This document shows, in pieces, positions 1-9,774 of a stretch of 64,000 nt of DNA. The stretch's first letter is position 1. The number at the start of each line of letters is the position of its first letter. This DNA comes from Paragemmobacter kunshanensis (GTDB lineage Bacteria; Pseudomonadota; Alphaproteobacteria; Rhodobacterales; Rhodobacteraceae). A program made the translations under genes and the position numbers. The notes beneath the pieces were generated by a model that saw only the letters and a list, made by a program, of their open reading frames with translations, did not search any database and had not been told where the DNA came from. The stretch covers positions 62,001-126,000 of the forward strand of contig NZ_JAALFE010000011.1 in NCBI RefSeq assembly GCF_011059185.1. The letters are read 5' to 3'.

Positions 1-1109
1 TTCGACCCGTCAAGGCAGAGCCTGCGTTCGGTATCGGCCACCTCGGGGTTCGAGAAACGCTCGCGGATCAAGGTGAAGTAATCGTTAATATTCGTGTCCG
101 GCACGGGGGGGGCGATCGGGATGATTTCCTCGCGTTCCACCTTTTCCAGAAAGCCCGCGATCAGCGGTTCGGCCATCGCCTCATGCACATATTCGATATC
201 CATCAGGCCGCCGGGATAGGCGATGATCGCATGGCCGCCGTTCAGGATGCGGATCTTCATCGCCTCATAGGCGTGGACATGGGGGGTGAAGGTGACGCCG
301 ACCTTTTCCAGCGCCGGGCGGCCTGCGGGGAAATTGTCCTCAAGCACCCATTGGCGGAAAGGTTCGCAGGTGACGGGCACGGGATCATCGGCAAGGCCGA
401 AGGCCGCGGCCATGGCGCGTTCGCGCGGGCCGGTGGCGGGGGTGATGCGGTCCACCATGCCGTTGGGGAAGGCGACCTCTGTCTCGACCCAATCCGCCAG
501 CGCGGGATCGGAGAGGCGCGCAAGGCCCGCGACTGCGGCCCGGGTGACATGGCCGTTGCCGGGAAGGTTGTCGCAGGACATCACGGTGAAGGGCGCAAGA
601 CCCGCCGCGCGACGCGCCTTGAGCGCGGCCAGGATCGCGCCGAAGACGGTGGCGGGGCGGTCGAGATGCTGCGCATCAGCGACGATGTCAGGATGGGCGG
701 GATCGAAGCGGCCGGTGGCCGGATCGACGTAATAGCCGCCCTCTGTCACGGTGAGCGAGACGATGCGGATCTCGGGGCGGGACATGGCGGCGATGAGCGC
801 GGCATTGTCGGGCTGCACCTCGAGGAAGTCGATCATCGCGCCGATGCGCCGTGCGGTCTTGCCCGCGGGATCGAGTTCGATGACGGTGGACAGACAGTCC
901 TGCGCCTTGAGCGCGTCGCGCATCCGCGCGTCGGTGGCCCGAACGCCTGCGCCGATGATGGCCCAATCCATGCCTTCGCCAAGGGCGAACAGATCGTCCA
1001 GATAGACGGCCATATGCGCGCGGTGGAAATTGCCAAGGCCGATATGCACGATGCCGGGGCTGAGGCGGCTGCGGTCATAGGCGGGAAGCGCATGGGGATG
1101 GACGGTCAT
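1..1109 (-). CDS. mtlK: Mannitol 2-dehydrogenase, C-terminus cut by window edge
   Basis: Polyol-specific long-chain dehydrogenase that oxidises D-mannitol to D-fructose with NAD. About 369 N-terminal residues are visible, translated from the ATG at 1109; family members are about 480-490 aa, so roughly 120 C-terminal residues lie outside. Visible signatures are the N-terminal nucleotide-binding segment HIGLGNFHRAH and the downstream segments MSCDNLPGNG and FPNGMVDRITPAT, typical of mannitol/fructuronate/altronate dehydrogenases. It is the last visible gene of the minus-strand polyol operon and follows smoS by 93 bp, as in the R. sphaeroides operon. D-arabinitol dehydrogenase activity is a close alternative in this family. 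Confidence 0.9.
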   Translation of the reverse strand, partial: MTVHPHALPAYDRSRLSPGIVHIGLGNFHRAHMAVYLDDLFALGEGMDWAIIGAGVRATDARMRDALKAQDCLSTVIELDPAGKTARRIGAMIDFLEVQPDNAALIAAMSRPEIRIVSLTVTEGGYYVDPATGRFDPAHPDIVADAQHLDRPATVFGAILAALKARRAAGLAPFTVMSCDNLPGNGHVTRAAVAGLARLSDPALADWVETEVAFPNGMVDRITPATGPRERAMAAAFGLADDPVPVTCEPFRQWVLEDNFPAGRPALEKVGVTFTPHVHAYEAMKIRILNGGHAIIAYPGGLMDIEYVHEAMAEPLIAGFLEKVEREEIIPIAPPVPDTNINDYFTLIRERFSNPEVADTERRLCLDGS

Positions 1110-1202
1110 TCTGGGCCTCGGGTGGTCTGGGATGACCTGCGGCGGGGGTGCCGCCGCAGGATTAGGCAAAGGTTTACAGCGGGAACGGCGGGCGGCGCAT
1201 GA

Positions 1203-1969
1203 TCAGGCCATCCAGTTGCCGCCATCGACGCCGAAGCATTGGGCGACGATGTATTTCGCCTCGGGCGTGGCAAGGAAGATGGCCATGCCGGTCAGATCCC
1301 CGGCCGTGCCCATGCGCCCGAAGGGAACGGCCGCGCCCACTTCGCGCTTTTTCTGGCCCGGCGCCTTGCCTTCGTATTTGGCGAAGAAGGCATCGACCCC
1401 GTCCCAGTGTTCGCCATCCACGACGCCCGGGGCGATGGCGTTGACGTTGATGCCATGGGCGATGAGGTTCAGCCCGGCGGATTGCGTGAGGCTGATGACG
1501 GCGGCCTTGGTGGCGCAATAGACGGCGACCAGGCTTTCGCCGCGGCGGCCGGCCTGGCTGGCCATGTTGATGATCGTGCCCCCCTGCCCGCGCGCGATCA
1601 TGTGGCGGGCGGCGGCCTGCATGCAGAAGAGCGTGCCCGCGACATTGACGGCGAAGAGCCGGTCATGGTCGGCGCGGGTGATTTCGGCGATGGGGGCTGC
1701 GGAAAAGAGGGCCGCGTTGTTGATCAGGATGTCGAGATGGCCAAGCCCGGCGATGGCCGCGGCAAAGCCTGCCTCGATGCTGTCCTGGCTTGTGACATCC
1801 ATCTGCACGGCGATGGCCTGCGGGCCAAGCGCGGCGGCGGCGGCGGCCACGGCATCGGCGTTGATATCGGCCAGCGCCACGCGCGCGCCTTCAGCGATAT
1901 AGGCGCGGGCGAATTCGAGGCCGATGCCGCGCGCCGCGCCGGTGATCAGGGCGGTCTTGCCTTGCAACC

Positions 1970-1973
<4 letters not shown>
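1203..1973 (-). CDS. smoS: Sorbitol dehydrogenase (short-chain dehydrogenase)
   Basis: Classical SDR of 256 aa, the exact length of R. sphaeroides SmoS, which converts D-glucitol to D-fructose and galactitol to tagatose using NAD. Seen: N-terminal Rossmann motif TGAARGIG (residues about 12-19), NNAAL in the central strand, and the catalytic Tyr-Lys pair in YCATK with an upstream serine in NMASQAG. An aspartate follows the second strand (LADINAD), consistent with NAD preference. Its start overlaps the stop of smoK by four bases (ATGA), so the two are translationally coupled. Placement between the importer ATPase and mannitol dehydrogenase supports polyol oxidation. Confidence 0.92.
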
Positions 1974-2968
<995 letters not shown>

Positions 2969-2975
2969 GGGAACC

Positions 2976-3806
2976 TCACTTCACCGCGCCGAATGTCAGG
3001 CCGCGGACGAGTTGCTTCTGGCTGAACCAGCCAAGGATCAGGATCGGCGCGATGGCCATGGTGCTGGCCGCGCTGAGCTTTGCGTAGAACAGGCCCTGCG
3101 GGGCCGAGAAACTGGCGATGAAGGCGGACAGGGGGGCGGCCTTGGTGGTGGTCAGGATGATCGTCCAGAAGGCCTCGTTCCAGGCGAGGATGACGTTCAG
3201 GAGCAGGGTGGAGGCGATGCCGGGCAGCGCCATGGGGGTAAGGACATAGAGGATCTCCTTGACCAGCCCCGCGCCATCCATGCGGGCCGCTTCGAGGATT
3301 TCGCCCGGGATTTCGCGGAAATAGGTGTAGAGCATCCAGACGATGATCGGCAGGTTCATCAGCATCAGCGCGATGACAAGGCCGAAGCGCGTGTCGATCA
3401 GGCCGAGTTTCAGGAACAGAAGGTAAAGCGGGATCATCACCGCCACGGCGGGCATCATCTTGGTGGAAAGCATCCACATCAGAAGATCCTTGGTCCGCTT
3501 GCCCGGCACGAAGGCCATGGCCCAGGCGGCGGGGATCGCGACGGCAAGGCCCAGCAGGGTGGAGCCGAGCGAGATGACGACCGAGTTCCAGAAGAAGCGC
3601 GGATAGTCGGAGCGCTGCCAGACCTCGGCATAGTTTTCCAGCGTCCAGTCCGCGCCCAAAAGTTCGGGCGGCGAGGCGACGGCGGAGGCTTCGGTCTTGA
3701 AGCTGGTCAGGATCATCCACAGGACGGGGAAGAAGATGATGAAGGCCACCGACCATGCGGCGAGGGTGGTCAGCGTCTTGCGGCGGGGGGAAACGGCGCG
3801 GGCCAT
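2976..3806 (-). CDS. smoG: Polyol ABC importer permease (SmoG-type)
   Basis: Inner-membrane permease of the MalG class, 276 aa, with six predicted membrane segments beginning at about residue 12 ([20 protein letters not shown]). The EAA loop that docks the ATPase is visible as EAARMDGAG near residue 190. Only 7 bases separate its stop from the smoK start. Together with SmoF it forms the heterodimeric channel. A longer overlapping frame starting at 3837 lacks these features and is a shadow. Confidence 0.9.
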   Translation of the reverse strand: MARAVSPRRKTLTTLAAWSVAFIIFFPVLWMILTSFKTEASAVASPPELLGADWTLENYAEVWQRSDYPRFFWNSVVISLGSTLLGLAVAIPAAWAMAFVPGKRTKDLLMWMLSTKMMPAVAVMIPLYLLFLKLGLIDTRFGLVIALMLMNLPIIVWMLYTYFREIPGEILEAARMDGAGLVKEILYVLTPMALPGIASTLLLNVILAWNEAFWTIILTTTKAAPLSAFIASFSAPQGLFYAKLSAASTMAIAPILILGWFSQKQLVRGLTFGAVK

Positions 3807-3814
3807 GGGATACC

Positions 3815-4687
3815 TCAGGCGTCGAGATGGCGGCCAATGCCGCGCATCAGGAAATAGGCGACGATATTGGCAAGGATCACGGCGATGATCCCCCCGGCGG
3901 CGGCGCGGCCGATGTCCTTGGCGGCGATGGCCTGCTTGAAGATCATGTAGGGCAGCGTGGTGGAGGCCGATCCCGGCCCGCCCTGGGTGGTGGTGAAGAT
4001 CTCGCCGAAGATGCCCAGAAGGAAGATGGTCTGGATCAGGATGACCACCGTGATCGCCCGGGTCATGTGGGGCAGGATGATGTGGCGCAGGCGGTTGAGG
4101 GCCGAGGCGCCGTCCATCTCGGCCGCTTCAAGCTGTTCGGAGGACAGCGATTGCAGCGAGGTCAGAAGGATCAGCGTGGCAAAGGGCAGCCATTCCCAGG
4201 ACACGATCCCGATGACGGAGAGCAGCGGATATTCTTCAAGGAACAGGATGGGTTGCGCCCCGAAGCCCCGCGCGACGGCGGCCAGAAGGCCGTTCTGCGG
4301 ATGCATGAACAGGTTTTCCCAGATCGAGGCCGCCACCGGCGGCATCACGAAGAAGGGCGCGATCACGAGGATGCGCAGCATCCCCTGCCCTTTCACCGGC
4401 TGGTCGATCAAGAGCGCGATCAGGATGCCCAGCATCACGGTGATGATCAGCACCCCCCCCACCAGCGCCAGCGTGTTCCACAGCGCCAGCCAGAAATCAG
4501 GGGAATTGAAGAACCAGAGGTAGTTGGTGAAGCCCACCCAGCCCGTCCGGTCCGGCGACAGCAGGCGGTAGAGGCGGAAGGAGTAGTAGAGCGTCATGGC
4601 CAGAGGCACGGCCATCCAGATGAACAGAAGCACCACCGACGGGGCCACCATCACACGTGCGGCAAGACGGCTGGACTGTGTGGACAT
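3815..4687 (-). CDS. smoF: Polyol ABC importer permease (SmoF-type)
   Basis: MalF-class permease of 290 aa without the large periplasmic loop of enteric MalF, usual for CUT1 importers of alphaproteobacteria. The EAA loop reads EAAEMDGAS near residue 187, followed by LPHMT. Hydrophobic segments are evenly spaced from residue about 10 to 285. It is separated from the binding-protein gene by 126 bp that carries a strong hairpin, and from smoG by 8 bp. Function follows from the operon. Confidence 0.9.
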   Translation of the reverse strand: MSTQSSRLAARVMVAPSVVLLFIWMAVPLAMTLYYSFRLYRLLSPDRTGWVGFTNYLWFFNSPDFWLALWNTLALVGGVLIITVMLGILIALLIDQPVKGQGMLRILVIAPFFVMPPVAASIWENLFMHPQNGLLAAVARGFGAQPILFLEEYPLLSVIGIVSWEWLPFATLILLTSLQSLSSEQLEAAEMDGASALNRLRHIILPHMTRAITVVILIQTIFLLGIFGEIFTTTQGGPGSASTTLPYMIFKQAIAAKDIGRAAAGGIIAVILANIVAYFLMRGIGRHLDA

Positions 4688-4742
4688 GGGGTTTCGCCTT
4701 CGGATCGGGGCCAGGGCACCTGGCGCGATGGAGGGGGAATGG

Positions 4743-4771
4743 CTGCCTGCGCCAAGGAGGAGCGCAGGCAG
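4743..4771 (-). terminator. Hairpin between smoE and smoF
   Basis: Perfect 10-bp stem (4743-4752 pairing with 4762-4771) with a 9-nt loop, in the gap after the binding-protein gene. No T-tract follows. Hairpins at this position commonly protect the upstream binding-protein mRNA or attenuate the permease genes; that role is inference. Confidence 0.55.
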
Positions 4772-4813
4772 GCCGGGTGCGGGGCCGGTGGGAGGCCAGC
4801 CCCGCGGATGGGT

Positions 4814-6124
4814 TTACTGGATGTAGCCTGCGGCCTTCATCTCATCCGCGACGGCGGTCTGCGCCTCGGCCAGGGCCTCGTCCGCGGTCTTCTGCCCGGC
4901 CAGCGCGGCCGAGAAGATTTCGCCCACGGTTGTGCCCAGCCCCTGGAATTCCGGGATGGCCACGAATTGCACGCCGACATAGGGAACCGGCTTGACAGTC
5001 GGGGCATTCGGATCGGCCGAGTTGATGCTGTCCAGCGTCATCTTGGCGAAGGGCACCTTCTGGTATTCCGGGTTTTCATAAAGCGAGGTGCGGGTGCCCG
5101 GAGGCACGTTCGCCCAGCCTTCCTTGGAGGCGACGAGTTCCAGATAGCCCTTGCTGGTTGCCCAGTTGACGAAGGTCTTGGCCGCATCCGGCGCATCCGA
5201 CGAGGACGGGATCGCAAGGCTCCAGGCCCAGAGCCAGTTGCCGCGCTTGCCCAGGCCATTGTCGGGAGCGAGCGCGAAGCCGACCTTGTCAGCAACGGTG
5301 CTGTCCTTGCCCGTCACGAAGGAGGCCGCCACGGTGGCGTCGATCCACATGCCGCACTTGCCCTGGTTGAAGAGCGTGAGGTTCTCGTTGAACCCGTTGT
5401 TCGAGGCGCCTGCGGGGCCGTAATTGTTCATCAGGTTCAGGTAGAAATCGAGCGTGGCCTTCCATTCCGGCTGATCGAACTGGGGGTTCCAGTTTTCATC
5501 GAACCAGCGCGCGCCGAAGGAGTTGGACATGGCGGTGAGGAAGGCCATGTTCTCGCCCCAGCCGGCCTTGCCGCGCAGGCAGACGCCGTTGATGTCGGCG
5601 TCGCGGTTGGTCATCGCGGCGGCGGCCTTTTCGATATCGGCCCAGGTCGGCGCGTCGGGCATCGTCAGGCCCGCGGCTTCCATCAGGTCCTTGCGATACA
5701 TGACCATCGAGGATTCGCCGTAGAAGGGCGCGGCATAAAGATTGCCATCCACCGTCAGGCCGCCCCGGATCGCGGGGAGGAGATCGTCCACGTCATATTC
5801 GGCGGGCAGGTCGTTGAGCGAGGTGAGCCAGCCCTGCTTGCCCCAGATCGGAACCTCGTAGGTGCCGATGGTCAGCACGTCATACTGGCCGCCACCGGTG
5901 GCGATGTCGGTGGTCACGTTCTGGCGCAGGACGTTCTCTTCCAGCGTCACCCATTCGACCTTGATGTCGGGATGCTTGGCATAGAAGTCGTCCATCAGAC
6001 CCTGCATGCGGATCATGTCGCCATTGTTCACGGTGGCCACGGTGATGGTGGTTTCGGCCAGAGCGGCACCCGCAAGGGTAAACGAAACCGTCGCGCCGAG
6101 AAGCGCGCGAAGCGAGATGTTCAT
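4814..6124 (-). CDS. smoE: Periplasmic sorbitol/mannitol-binding protein
   Basis: Family 1 extracellular solute-binding protein, 436 aa from the chosen ATG at 6124. A Sec signal peptide is visible (MNISLRALLGATVSFTLAGA, cleavage after AALAE/A-type site near residue 23). An upstream ATG at 6154 would add ten charged residues in front of the signal peptide; the 6124 start is preferred because GGAGG lies 5-6 bases before it. The mature protein shows the usual two-lobe pattern (TIATVNNGDM-like start, TWADIEKAA, WAWSLAIPSSS). It captures polyols for SmoFGK. As first importer gene it is followed by a stabilising hairpin, consistent with higher expression than the permeases. Confidence 0.9.
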   Translation of the reverse strand: MNISLRALLGATVSFTLAGAALAETTITVATVNNGDMIRMQGLMDDFYAKHPDIKVEWVTLEENVLRQNVTTDIATGGGQYDVLTIGTYEVPIWGKQGWLTSLNDLPAEYDVDDLLPAIRGGLTVDGNLYAAPFYGESSMVMYRKDLMEAAGLTMPDAPTWADIEKAAAAMTNRDADINGVCLRGKAGWGENMAFLTAMSNSFGARWFDENWNPQFDQPEWKATLDFYLNLMNNYGPAGASNNGFNENLTLFNQGKCGMWIDATVAASFVTGKDSTVADKVGFALAPDNGLGKRGNWLWAWSLAIPSSSDAPDAAKTFVNWATSKGYLELVASKEGWANVPPGTRTSLYENPEYQKVPFAKMTLDSINSADPNAPTVKPVPYVGVQFVAIPEFQGLGTTVGEIFSAALAGQKTADEALAEAQTAVADEMKAAGYIQ

Positions 6125-6147
6125 TGGTATCCTCCCATAGAAGCGAC

Positions 6148-6172
6148 TGAGCATTTAATCGCTTAATGAGCA
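6148..6172. promoter_or_regulatory. AT-rich inverted repeat upstream of smoE
   Basis: A 25-bp AT-rich imperfect inverted repeat, TGAGCATTT to AATGAGCA, stands out in the GC-rich gap between smoC and smoE, 24 bases before the smoE start. It is a plausible SmoC operator or promoter element; only about 7 of 11 half-site positions match, so this is tentative. Confidence 0.35.
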
Positions 6173-6335
6173 AATACCCACATTCTGCCCGTCTGCGTCA
6201 AGTCGTTTGTCGGGCAAAGATGCATCGACTGGGCAGAAATTCCGCCTGAAAGCTGATCAGAAGGTGAACGGGATCCTGCCCGGACAGGGTTGCCGGACCG
6301 TTAAGGCAGCGTCGCGGCCATGCCGCACTGCGGTA

Positions 6336-7292
6336 TCAGCGCTGCAGCAGAATCGCTCTGGCGGTGGCTTCGTCGGTGACGATGCCGTTCAGGAGACCCG
6401 CCTTCAGCGCCGCACGGATGGCGGGCACCTTGGACGGGCCTGCCGCCACGCCGATGGCAGGGCGGGCCAGGCGCGGCACGATGCGCACCCCGCCATGGCG
6501 GGTGTTTTCGGGCTTTTCCAGGTAGTTGCCTTCGGCATCGAAGACCCAGCCCGCCACCTCGCCCACCGCGCCGCGCTTTTGCAGGGCGGCGAGTTCGGCG
6601 CGGGTGATGAAGCCGTCGGCCAGCAGCGGCGCGTCATCGCCCATCTGGCCCACCCCCACGAAGACGACATCGGCCCGCTGGGCCAGTTCGCGGACGCGGG
6701 CGATGGGGGCAAGCGCGGTGAAGGCGGCAAACTCTTCCACCGTCGAGGAAATCACCGGCATGGCCATGGGGTAATGCGGGGCGCGGACCTTGTCGGCGAT
6801 GCGCATGATGACATCGAAGAACGAGGCCGAGCCGTCGGGGGCGATGTTGCCGATCATGGAAACAAGGCGGTGCTGGGGGGCGTCCATCGTTGTCATGGCA
6901 TCGACCATGCCCCGCAGGGCGCGGCCCGTGCCCAGCGCGATGACCAGCGGATCGGGCATGGAAAGGAAGCGTTCCAGCTCTTGCGCCGCCGCCGGGGCGA
7001 TGGCGCGGACGGCATCCGCGCCGGGGCCGAGGCCGGGGGCCACGCGGGCGCGGATCAGGCCGAAACGGTCCGTAAGTGCCTGTTCCAGTTCAAGACAGGC
7101 CGCGATCGGATGTTCGATGCGGACATGGATCAACCCCTCGGCCATGGCGCGGCTGACGAGGCGCTGGGCGCGTTGGCGGCTGACGCCGAGTTCGCGGGCG
7201 ATCTGGTCCTGCGTGAGCCCCGCGACGTAATAGAGCCAGCCCGCACGGGCGGCATCGTCGCTTTGGCTGGGCTCTGTATCGTGCAGGGTCAT
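6336..7292 (-). CDS. smoC: SorC/DeoR-family sugar-responsive regulator
   Basis: Cytoplasmic transcription regulator of 318 aa. N-terminal helix-turn-helix at about residues 25-55 (GLTQDQIARELGVSRQRAQRLVSRA) and a C-terminal SugarBind/SorC effector domain (ALGTGRALRG, VFVGVGQMGDD, GVAAGPSKVPAIRAAL). Family members bind phosphorylated sugars or free polyols. It sits immediately upstream of smoE on the same strand and its ATG overlaps the HAD gene stop by four bases, so regulator, phosphatase and possibly the importer may share one transcript. The corresponding R. sphaeroides polyol operon also contains a potential regulator; I use smoC by that analogy. Confidence 0.85.
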   Translation of the reverse strand: MTLHDTEPSQSDDAARAGWLYYVAGLTQDQIARELGVSRQRAQRLVSRAMAEGLIHVRIEHPIAACLELEQALTDRFGLIRARVAPGLGPGADAVRAIAPAAAQELERFLSMPDPLVIALGTGRALRGMVDAMTTMDAPQHRLVSMIGNIAPDGSASFFDVIMRIADKVRAPHYPMAMPVISSTVEEFAAFTALAPIARVRELAQRADVVFVGVGQMGDDAPLLADGFITRAELAALQKRGAVGEVAGWVFDAEGNYLEKPENTRHGGVRIVPRLARPAIGVAAGPSKVPAIRAALKAGLLNGIVTDEATARAILLQR

Positions 7293-7975
7293 GGCGTCAC
7301 TCGTTCGGCGGCGAAAAGCCCCGGATGCGCGGCGCGCAGGGCGGGGAAATCGCAGAAACTCGCCTCAGGAATGGCATCTTCGGGCGGGGTGAGGTCAAGC
7401 CCTTTCAGATGGCTGCCCCCGGTGAAGCGCCAGACGCGCATGCCGGCGGCAAGGCCCGCGCGGATGCCGTTCAGGCTGTCTTCCAACACGATGCAGGCGG
7501 CGGGGTCCGCCCCCATGCGGGCGGCGGCATGGAGGAAGAGATCCGGCGCGGGCTTGCCGCGCGCCACTTCCGAGGCGGTGAAGGCGCGGCCCTGGAACAG
7601 GGCGGAAAGCCCCGTGATTTCAAGGGATTTGCGCATGCGTTCGGGGCTGGAGGAGGTGGCGAGGCAATAGGGAATCGCCAGATCGCGAAGGGTTTCGCGG
7701 ATCCCCGGCATGGGCGCGAGATCGCGTTCGAAGGCCGCAAGAAGGCGGGCGCGGTAATCGGCCTCGAACCTGTCGGGCAGTTGCACGCCCCAGCCTTCGC
7801 GCACTTCCTTCAGCACGACGGGATAGGAGCGGCCGAGGAAATGACGGGAGACGAAGGCCATGTCCATCTCGACCCCGTAGCCCTTGAGTTCGGCGATGAG
7901 TTGGCGGGCGGAGATGACTTCGCTGTCGATCAACACGCCATCGCAATCGAAGATGAGGAGCTGGGGAGTGGTCAT
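7289..7975 (-). CDS. HAD-family sugar-phosphate phosphatase/mutase
   Basis: HAD subfamily IA hydrolase of 228 aa, resembling beta-phosphoglucomutase and CbbY/Gph-like phosphatases. Motif I is FDCDGVLIDSE near the N-terminus, motif II is ATSSS, motif III is the lysine in RGKPAPDLF, and motif IV is VLEDSLNGIRAG. The start at 7975 is chosen because the sequence upstream (17 residues from 8023) is proline-rich and non-conserved. It is the promoter-proximal gene of the polyol operon, overlaps smoC and probably acts on a hexitol or ketose phosphate; the substrate cannot be told from sequence. Confidence 0.82.
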   Translation of the reverse strand: MTTPQLLIFDCDGVLIDSEVISARQLIAELKGYGVEMDMAFVSRHFLGRSYPVVLKEVREGWGVQLPDRFEADYRARLLAAFERDLAPMPGIRETLRDLAIPYCLATSSSPERMRKSLEITGLSALFQGRAFTASEVARGKPAPDLFLHAAARMGADPAACIVLEDSLNGIRAGLAAGMRVWRFTGGSHLKGLDLTPPEDAIPEASFCDFPALRAAHPGLFAAERVTP

Positions 7976-8187
7976 GGGCGGAGAGTGGGGCGCGGGGAAC
8001 GGGGTGTCAACGGGATGGCGCAAGGCATTGGGAACGCTGGATTAATCTGCGGGATTTTGGCGGATTCCGGGGGCAGCGGCCGGTGCAGCGGCGCAGTGCA
8101 GACGGCGGTGCAGGCGCGCGCTGGCCGAAAGTTTCGTTAACCATCGGGTCACCGAGCGATTCCATCGGGATTTCGGGCGGCAGGAAG
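7976..8187. other. Non-coding gap upstream of the polyol operon
   Basis: The 325-bp gap from 7976 to 8300 separates the polyol operon from the sugar island. Its left part must hold the promoter of the HAD gene but I see no clear -35/-10. Its right part is the hairpin array described separately. Translated frames here are low-complexity and not supported. Confidence 0.5.
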
Positions 8188-8301
8188 GCGGAATTTGACG
8201 CAAATTCCGCGACGGTTTCTGACACAGAAACCGGAAGGGCCGCGAGGCGCGGCCCCGGAATTTGCGTCAAATTCCGTCGCGGTTCCTGCGTCAGGAACCG
8301 C
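8188..8301. repeat. Array of five tandem triloop hairpins
   Basis: Five nearly perfect palindromes follow each other with 1-3 spare bases: stems 8188-8197/8201-8210 (loop ACG), 8213-8221/8225-8233 (ACA), 8237-8244/8248-8255 (AGG), 8256-8264/8268-8276 (CGT), 8279-8288/8292-8301 (CGT). Stems are 8-10 bp. Hairpins 1 and 4 share GGAATTTG/CAAATTCC with reverse-complementary loops; 2 and 5 share GGTTTCTG/GGTTCCTG-type stems. The last stem touches the ribokinase stop codon. There is no T-tract, so a simple terminator is not the obvious reading. Confidence 0.85.
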
Positions 8302-9224
8302 TACCCCTGGGCCGCCAGAAGCGCGTCGATTTCGGCCCGTGCGGGCATGGCCGGGGCGGTGCCTGCCCGCGTCACCGATATGCCTGCCGTCGCACAACCG
8401 AAGCGGACGGCATCGGGCAGGTCGCGCCCTTCGGTCAGCGCCACGGCGAAGCCGCCGTTGAAGGCATCCCCTGCCCCCGTCGTATCCAGCACCTTGCCCG
8501 CGCTGATGACGGGGACGTGGAAGCTGCGATCGCGGTCCACATAGAGCGCGCCGCGTTCGCCCAGCGTGATCAGGCAGGCGCCCACCCCCCGGGCCAGCAG
8601 CGCGCGGGCGGCGGTCTCGGCCTCGGGGATGGTCGTCACGGGCAGGCCGGTCAGGCTTTCGGTTTCCGACTCGTTCGGGGTGACGATGTCGCAAAGCGCA
8701 AGGAAGGCATCGTCGAGTTCGGCGGCGGGCGCGGGGTTCAGGATCGTGCGGACCCCGGCCGCGCGGGCGATTTCCAGCGCGCGGCGGGCGGCCGGGATCG
8801 GCTGTTCGAGTTGGGTGATGAAGACCTTGGCGCCTTCGATCAGGGAACGGTTCGCCTCGACATCCTGAGCCGAGATGCGGCCTGCGGCGCCTGCGGCCAC
8901 GATGATGGCGTTGTTGCCGGTGGCGTTTTCAAGGAAGATATAGGCCGCGCCCGTATAGCTCTCGCCGTCTTCGGTGATGGCGGATTTCACCCCGGCCTTG
9001 GCCCATGTCGCCCGCGCGATATCGGCGAAGGCGTCCTTGCCCAGACGGCTGATGAAGGTGACATCCCCCCCGGCCATGGCAGCGGCGACGGATTGGTTCG
9101 ACCCCTTCCCCCCCGGCCCGAGGGCGAAGGAGGTGCCGAGGATGGTTTCGCCCATCTTCGGCTGGCGGTCGGCGCGATAGGCGGTGTCGGCCACGAAGAT
9201 GCCGAGGATGACGATGTCGGACAT
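8301..9224 (-). CDS. Ribokinase-like PfkB-family sugar kinase
   Basis: PfkB carbohydrate kinase of 307 aa, ribokinase length. N-terminal GPGGKGSNQSVAAA-like substrate loop (GGKGSNQ) near residue 40, and the C-terminal anion-hole motif DTTGAGDAFNGGF with the catalytic Asp near residue 250. Start chosen at the ATG at 9224; the 42 residues encoded upstream belong to the shadow of the neighbouring gene. It lies 16 bp after the RbsD/FucU gene and would be co-transcribed with it and with the ABC ATPase from the operator at 10894. Ribokinase and RbsD together suit ribose or deoxy-aldose use; the true sugar is unknown. Confidence 0.85.
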   Translation of the reverse strand: MSDIVILGIFVADTAYRADRQPKMGETILGTSFALGPGGKGSNQSVAAAMAGGDVTFISRLGKDAFADIARATWAKAGVKSAITEDGESYTGAAYIFLENATGNNAIIVAAGAAGRISAQDVEANRSLIEGAKVFITQLEQPIPAARRALEIARAAGVRTILNPAPAAELDDAFLALCDIVTPNESETESLTGLPVTTIPEAETAARALLARGVGACLITLGERGALYVDRDRSFHVPVISAGKVLDTTGAGDAFNGGFAVALTEGRDLPDAVRFGCATAGISVTRAGTAPAMPARAEIDALLAAQG

Positions 9225-9240
9225 GGGGGAACCTATCGGA

Positions 9241-9693
9241 TCAGGATTCGGGCGGGATGACGCCCTTGCGGAACATGAAGCAGCCGTAGAAGCGACGCTC
9301 GCCCGTCTGGATGACGGCATAGGACTGGCGGGCCATGTCGTAGAAGGCAAAGCGTTCGATGCCGATCATCGGGCGGTGGCGGCCTTCGGCGTGGTCGATC
9401 TCGGCCTGCACCTCTTGCTGGACGGGGGGGAGTTCGGCGGGATTGCCCACCACCTCCATCCGTCCGGCGAAATCATCGACGAAGGTGTCGAGCGGCAGGA
9501 CGGAGAGGATGGCCTGCACGGCCTCGGCGCAGGTGAGGTTTTCCATGCGGAGGAGTTCGCCGGTCACGGTGGCGCGGGCCACGCTGTCGGAGGGGAAGTT
9601 GGTATCGGCCACGATCAGCACATCGCCATGGCCCATGGCGCGCAGCACGCGCAGCACATCGGCATTCAGCCGGTTGTCTATACCCTTGAGCAT
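9241..9693 (-). CDS. RbsD/FucU-family sugar mutarotase (copy 1)
   Basis: Small cytoplasmic protein of 150 aa of the RbsD/FucU family, which interconverts anomers of fucose or ribose. Visible signature residues are MLKGIDNRL, MGHGDVLIVADTNFP (catalytic His in MGHGD) and the C-terminal YGCFMFRKGV. FucU-type length (about 140-150 aa) and the terminal YGC-F-xKGV favour FucU over RbsD. Two adjacent ATGs occur; the second (9693) has GGAGG at a better distance. A second, clearly related gene lies at 15930-16385 in the same island. Confidence 0.88.
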   Translation of the reverse strand: MLKGIDNRLNADVLRVLRAMGHGDVLIVADTNFPSDSVARATVTGELLRMENLTCAEAVQAILSVLPLDTFVDDFAGRMEVVGNPAELPPVQQEVQAEIDHAEGRHRPMIGIERFAFYDMARQSYAVIQTGERRFYGCFMFRKGVIPPES

Positions 9694-9774
9694 CATTCCT
9701 CCCTCGGCGGTGGTCCGCCCTGTTGCTGCGAAACGTGCCGCGCCGGGGCGGCGGGGTCAAGCCGTGGCGGGGCG

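Noticed and set aside
183-1202. 339-codon plus-strand frame at the left edge
   Set aside because: Shadow of mannitol dehydrogenase on the minus strand, which has clear family motifs.
3755-6166. Very long open frame (803 codons) on the plus strand opposite the smo importer genes
   Set aside because: It is the antisense shadow of smoF and smoE in GC-rich DNA; the product is rich in His, Arg, Gly and Asp with no domain, while the minus strand encodes complete known proteins.
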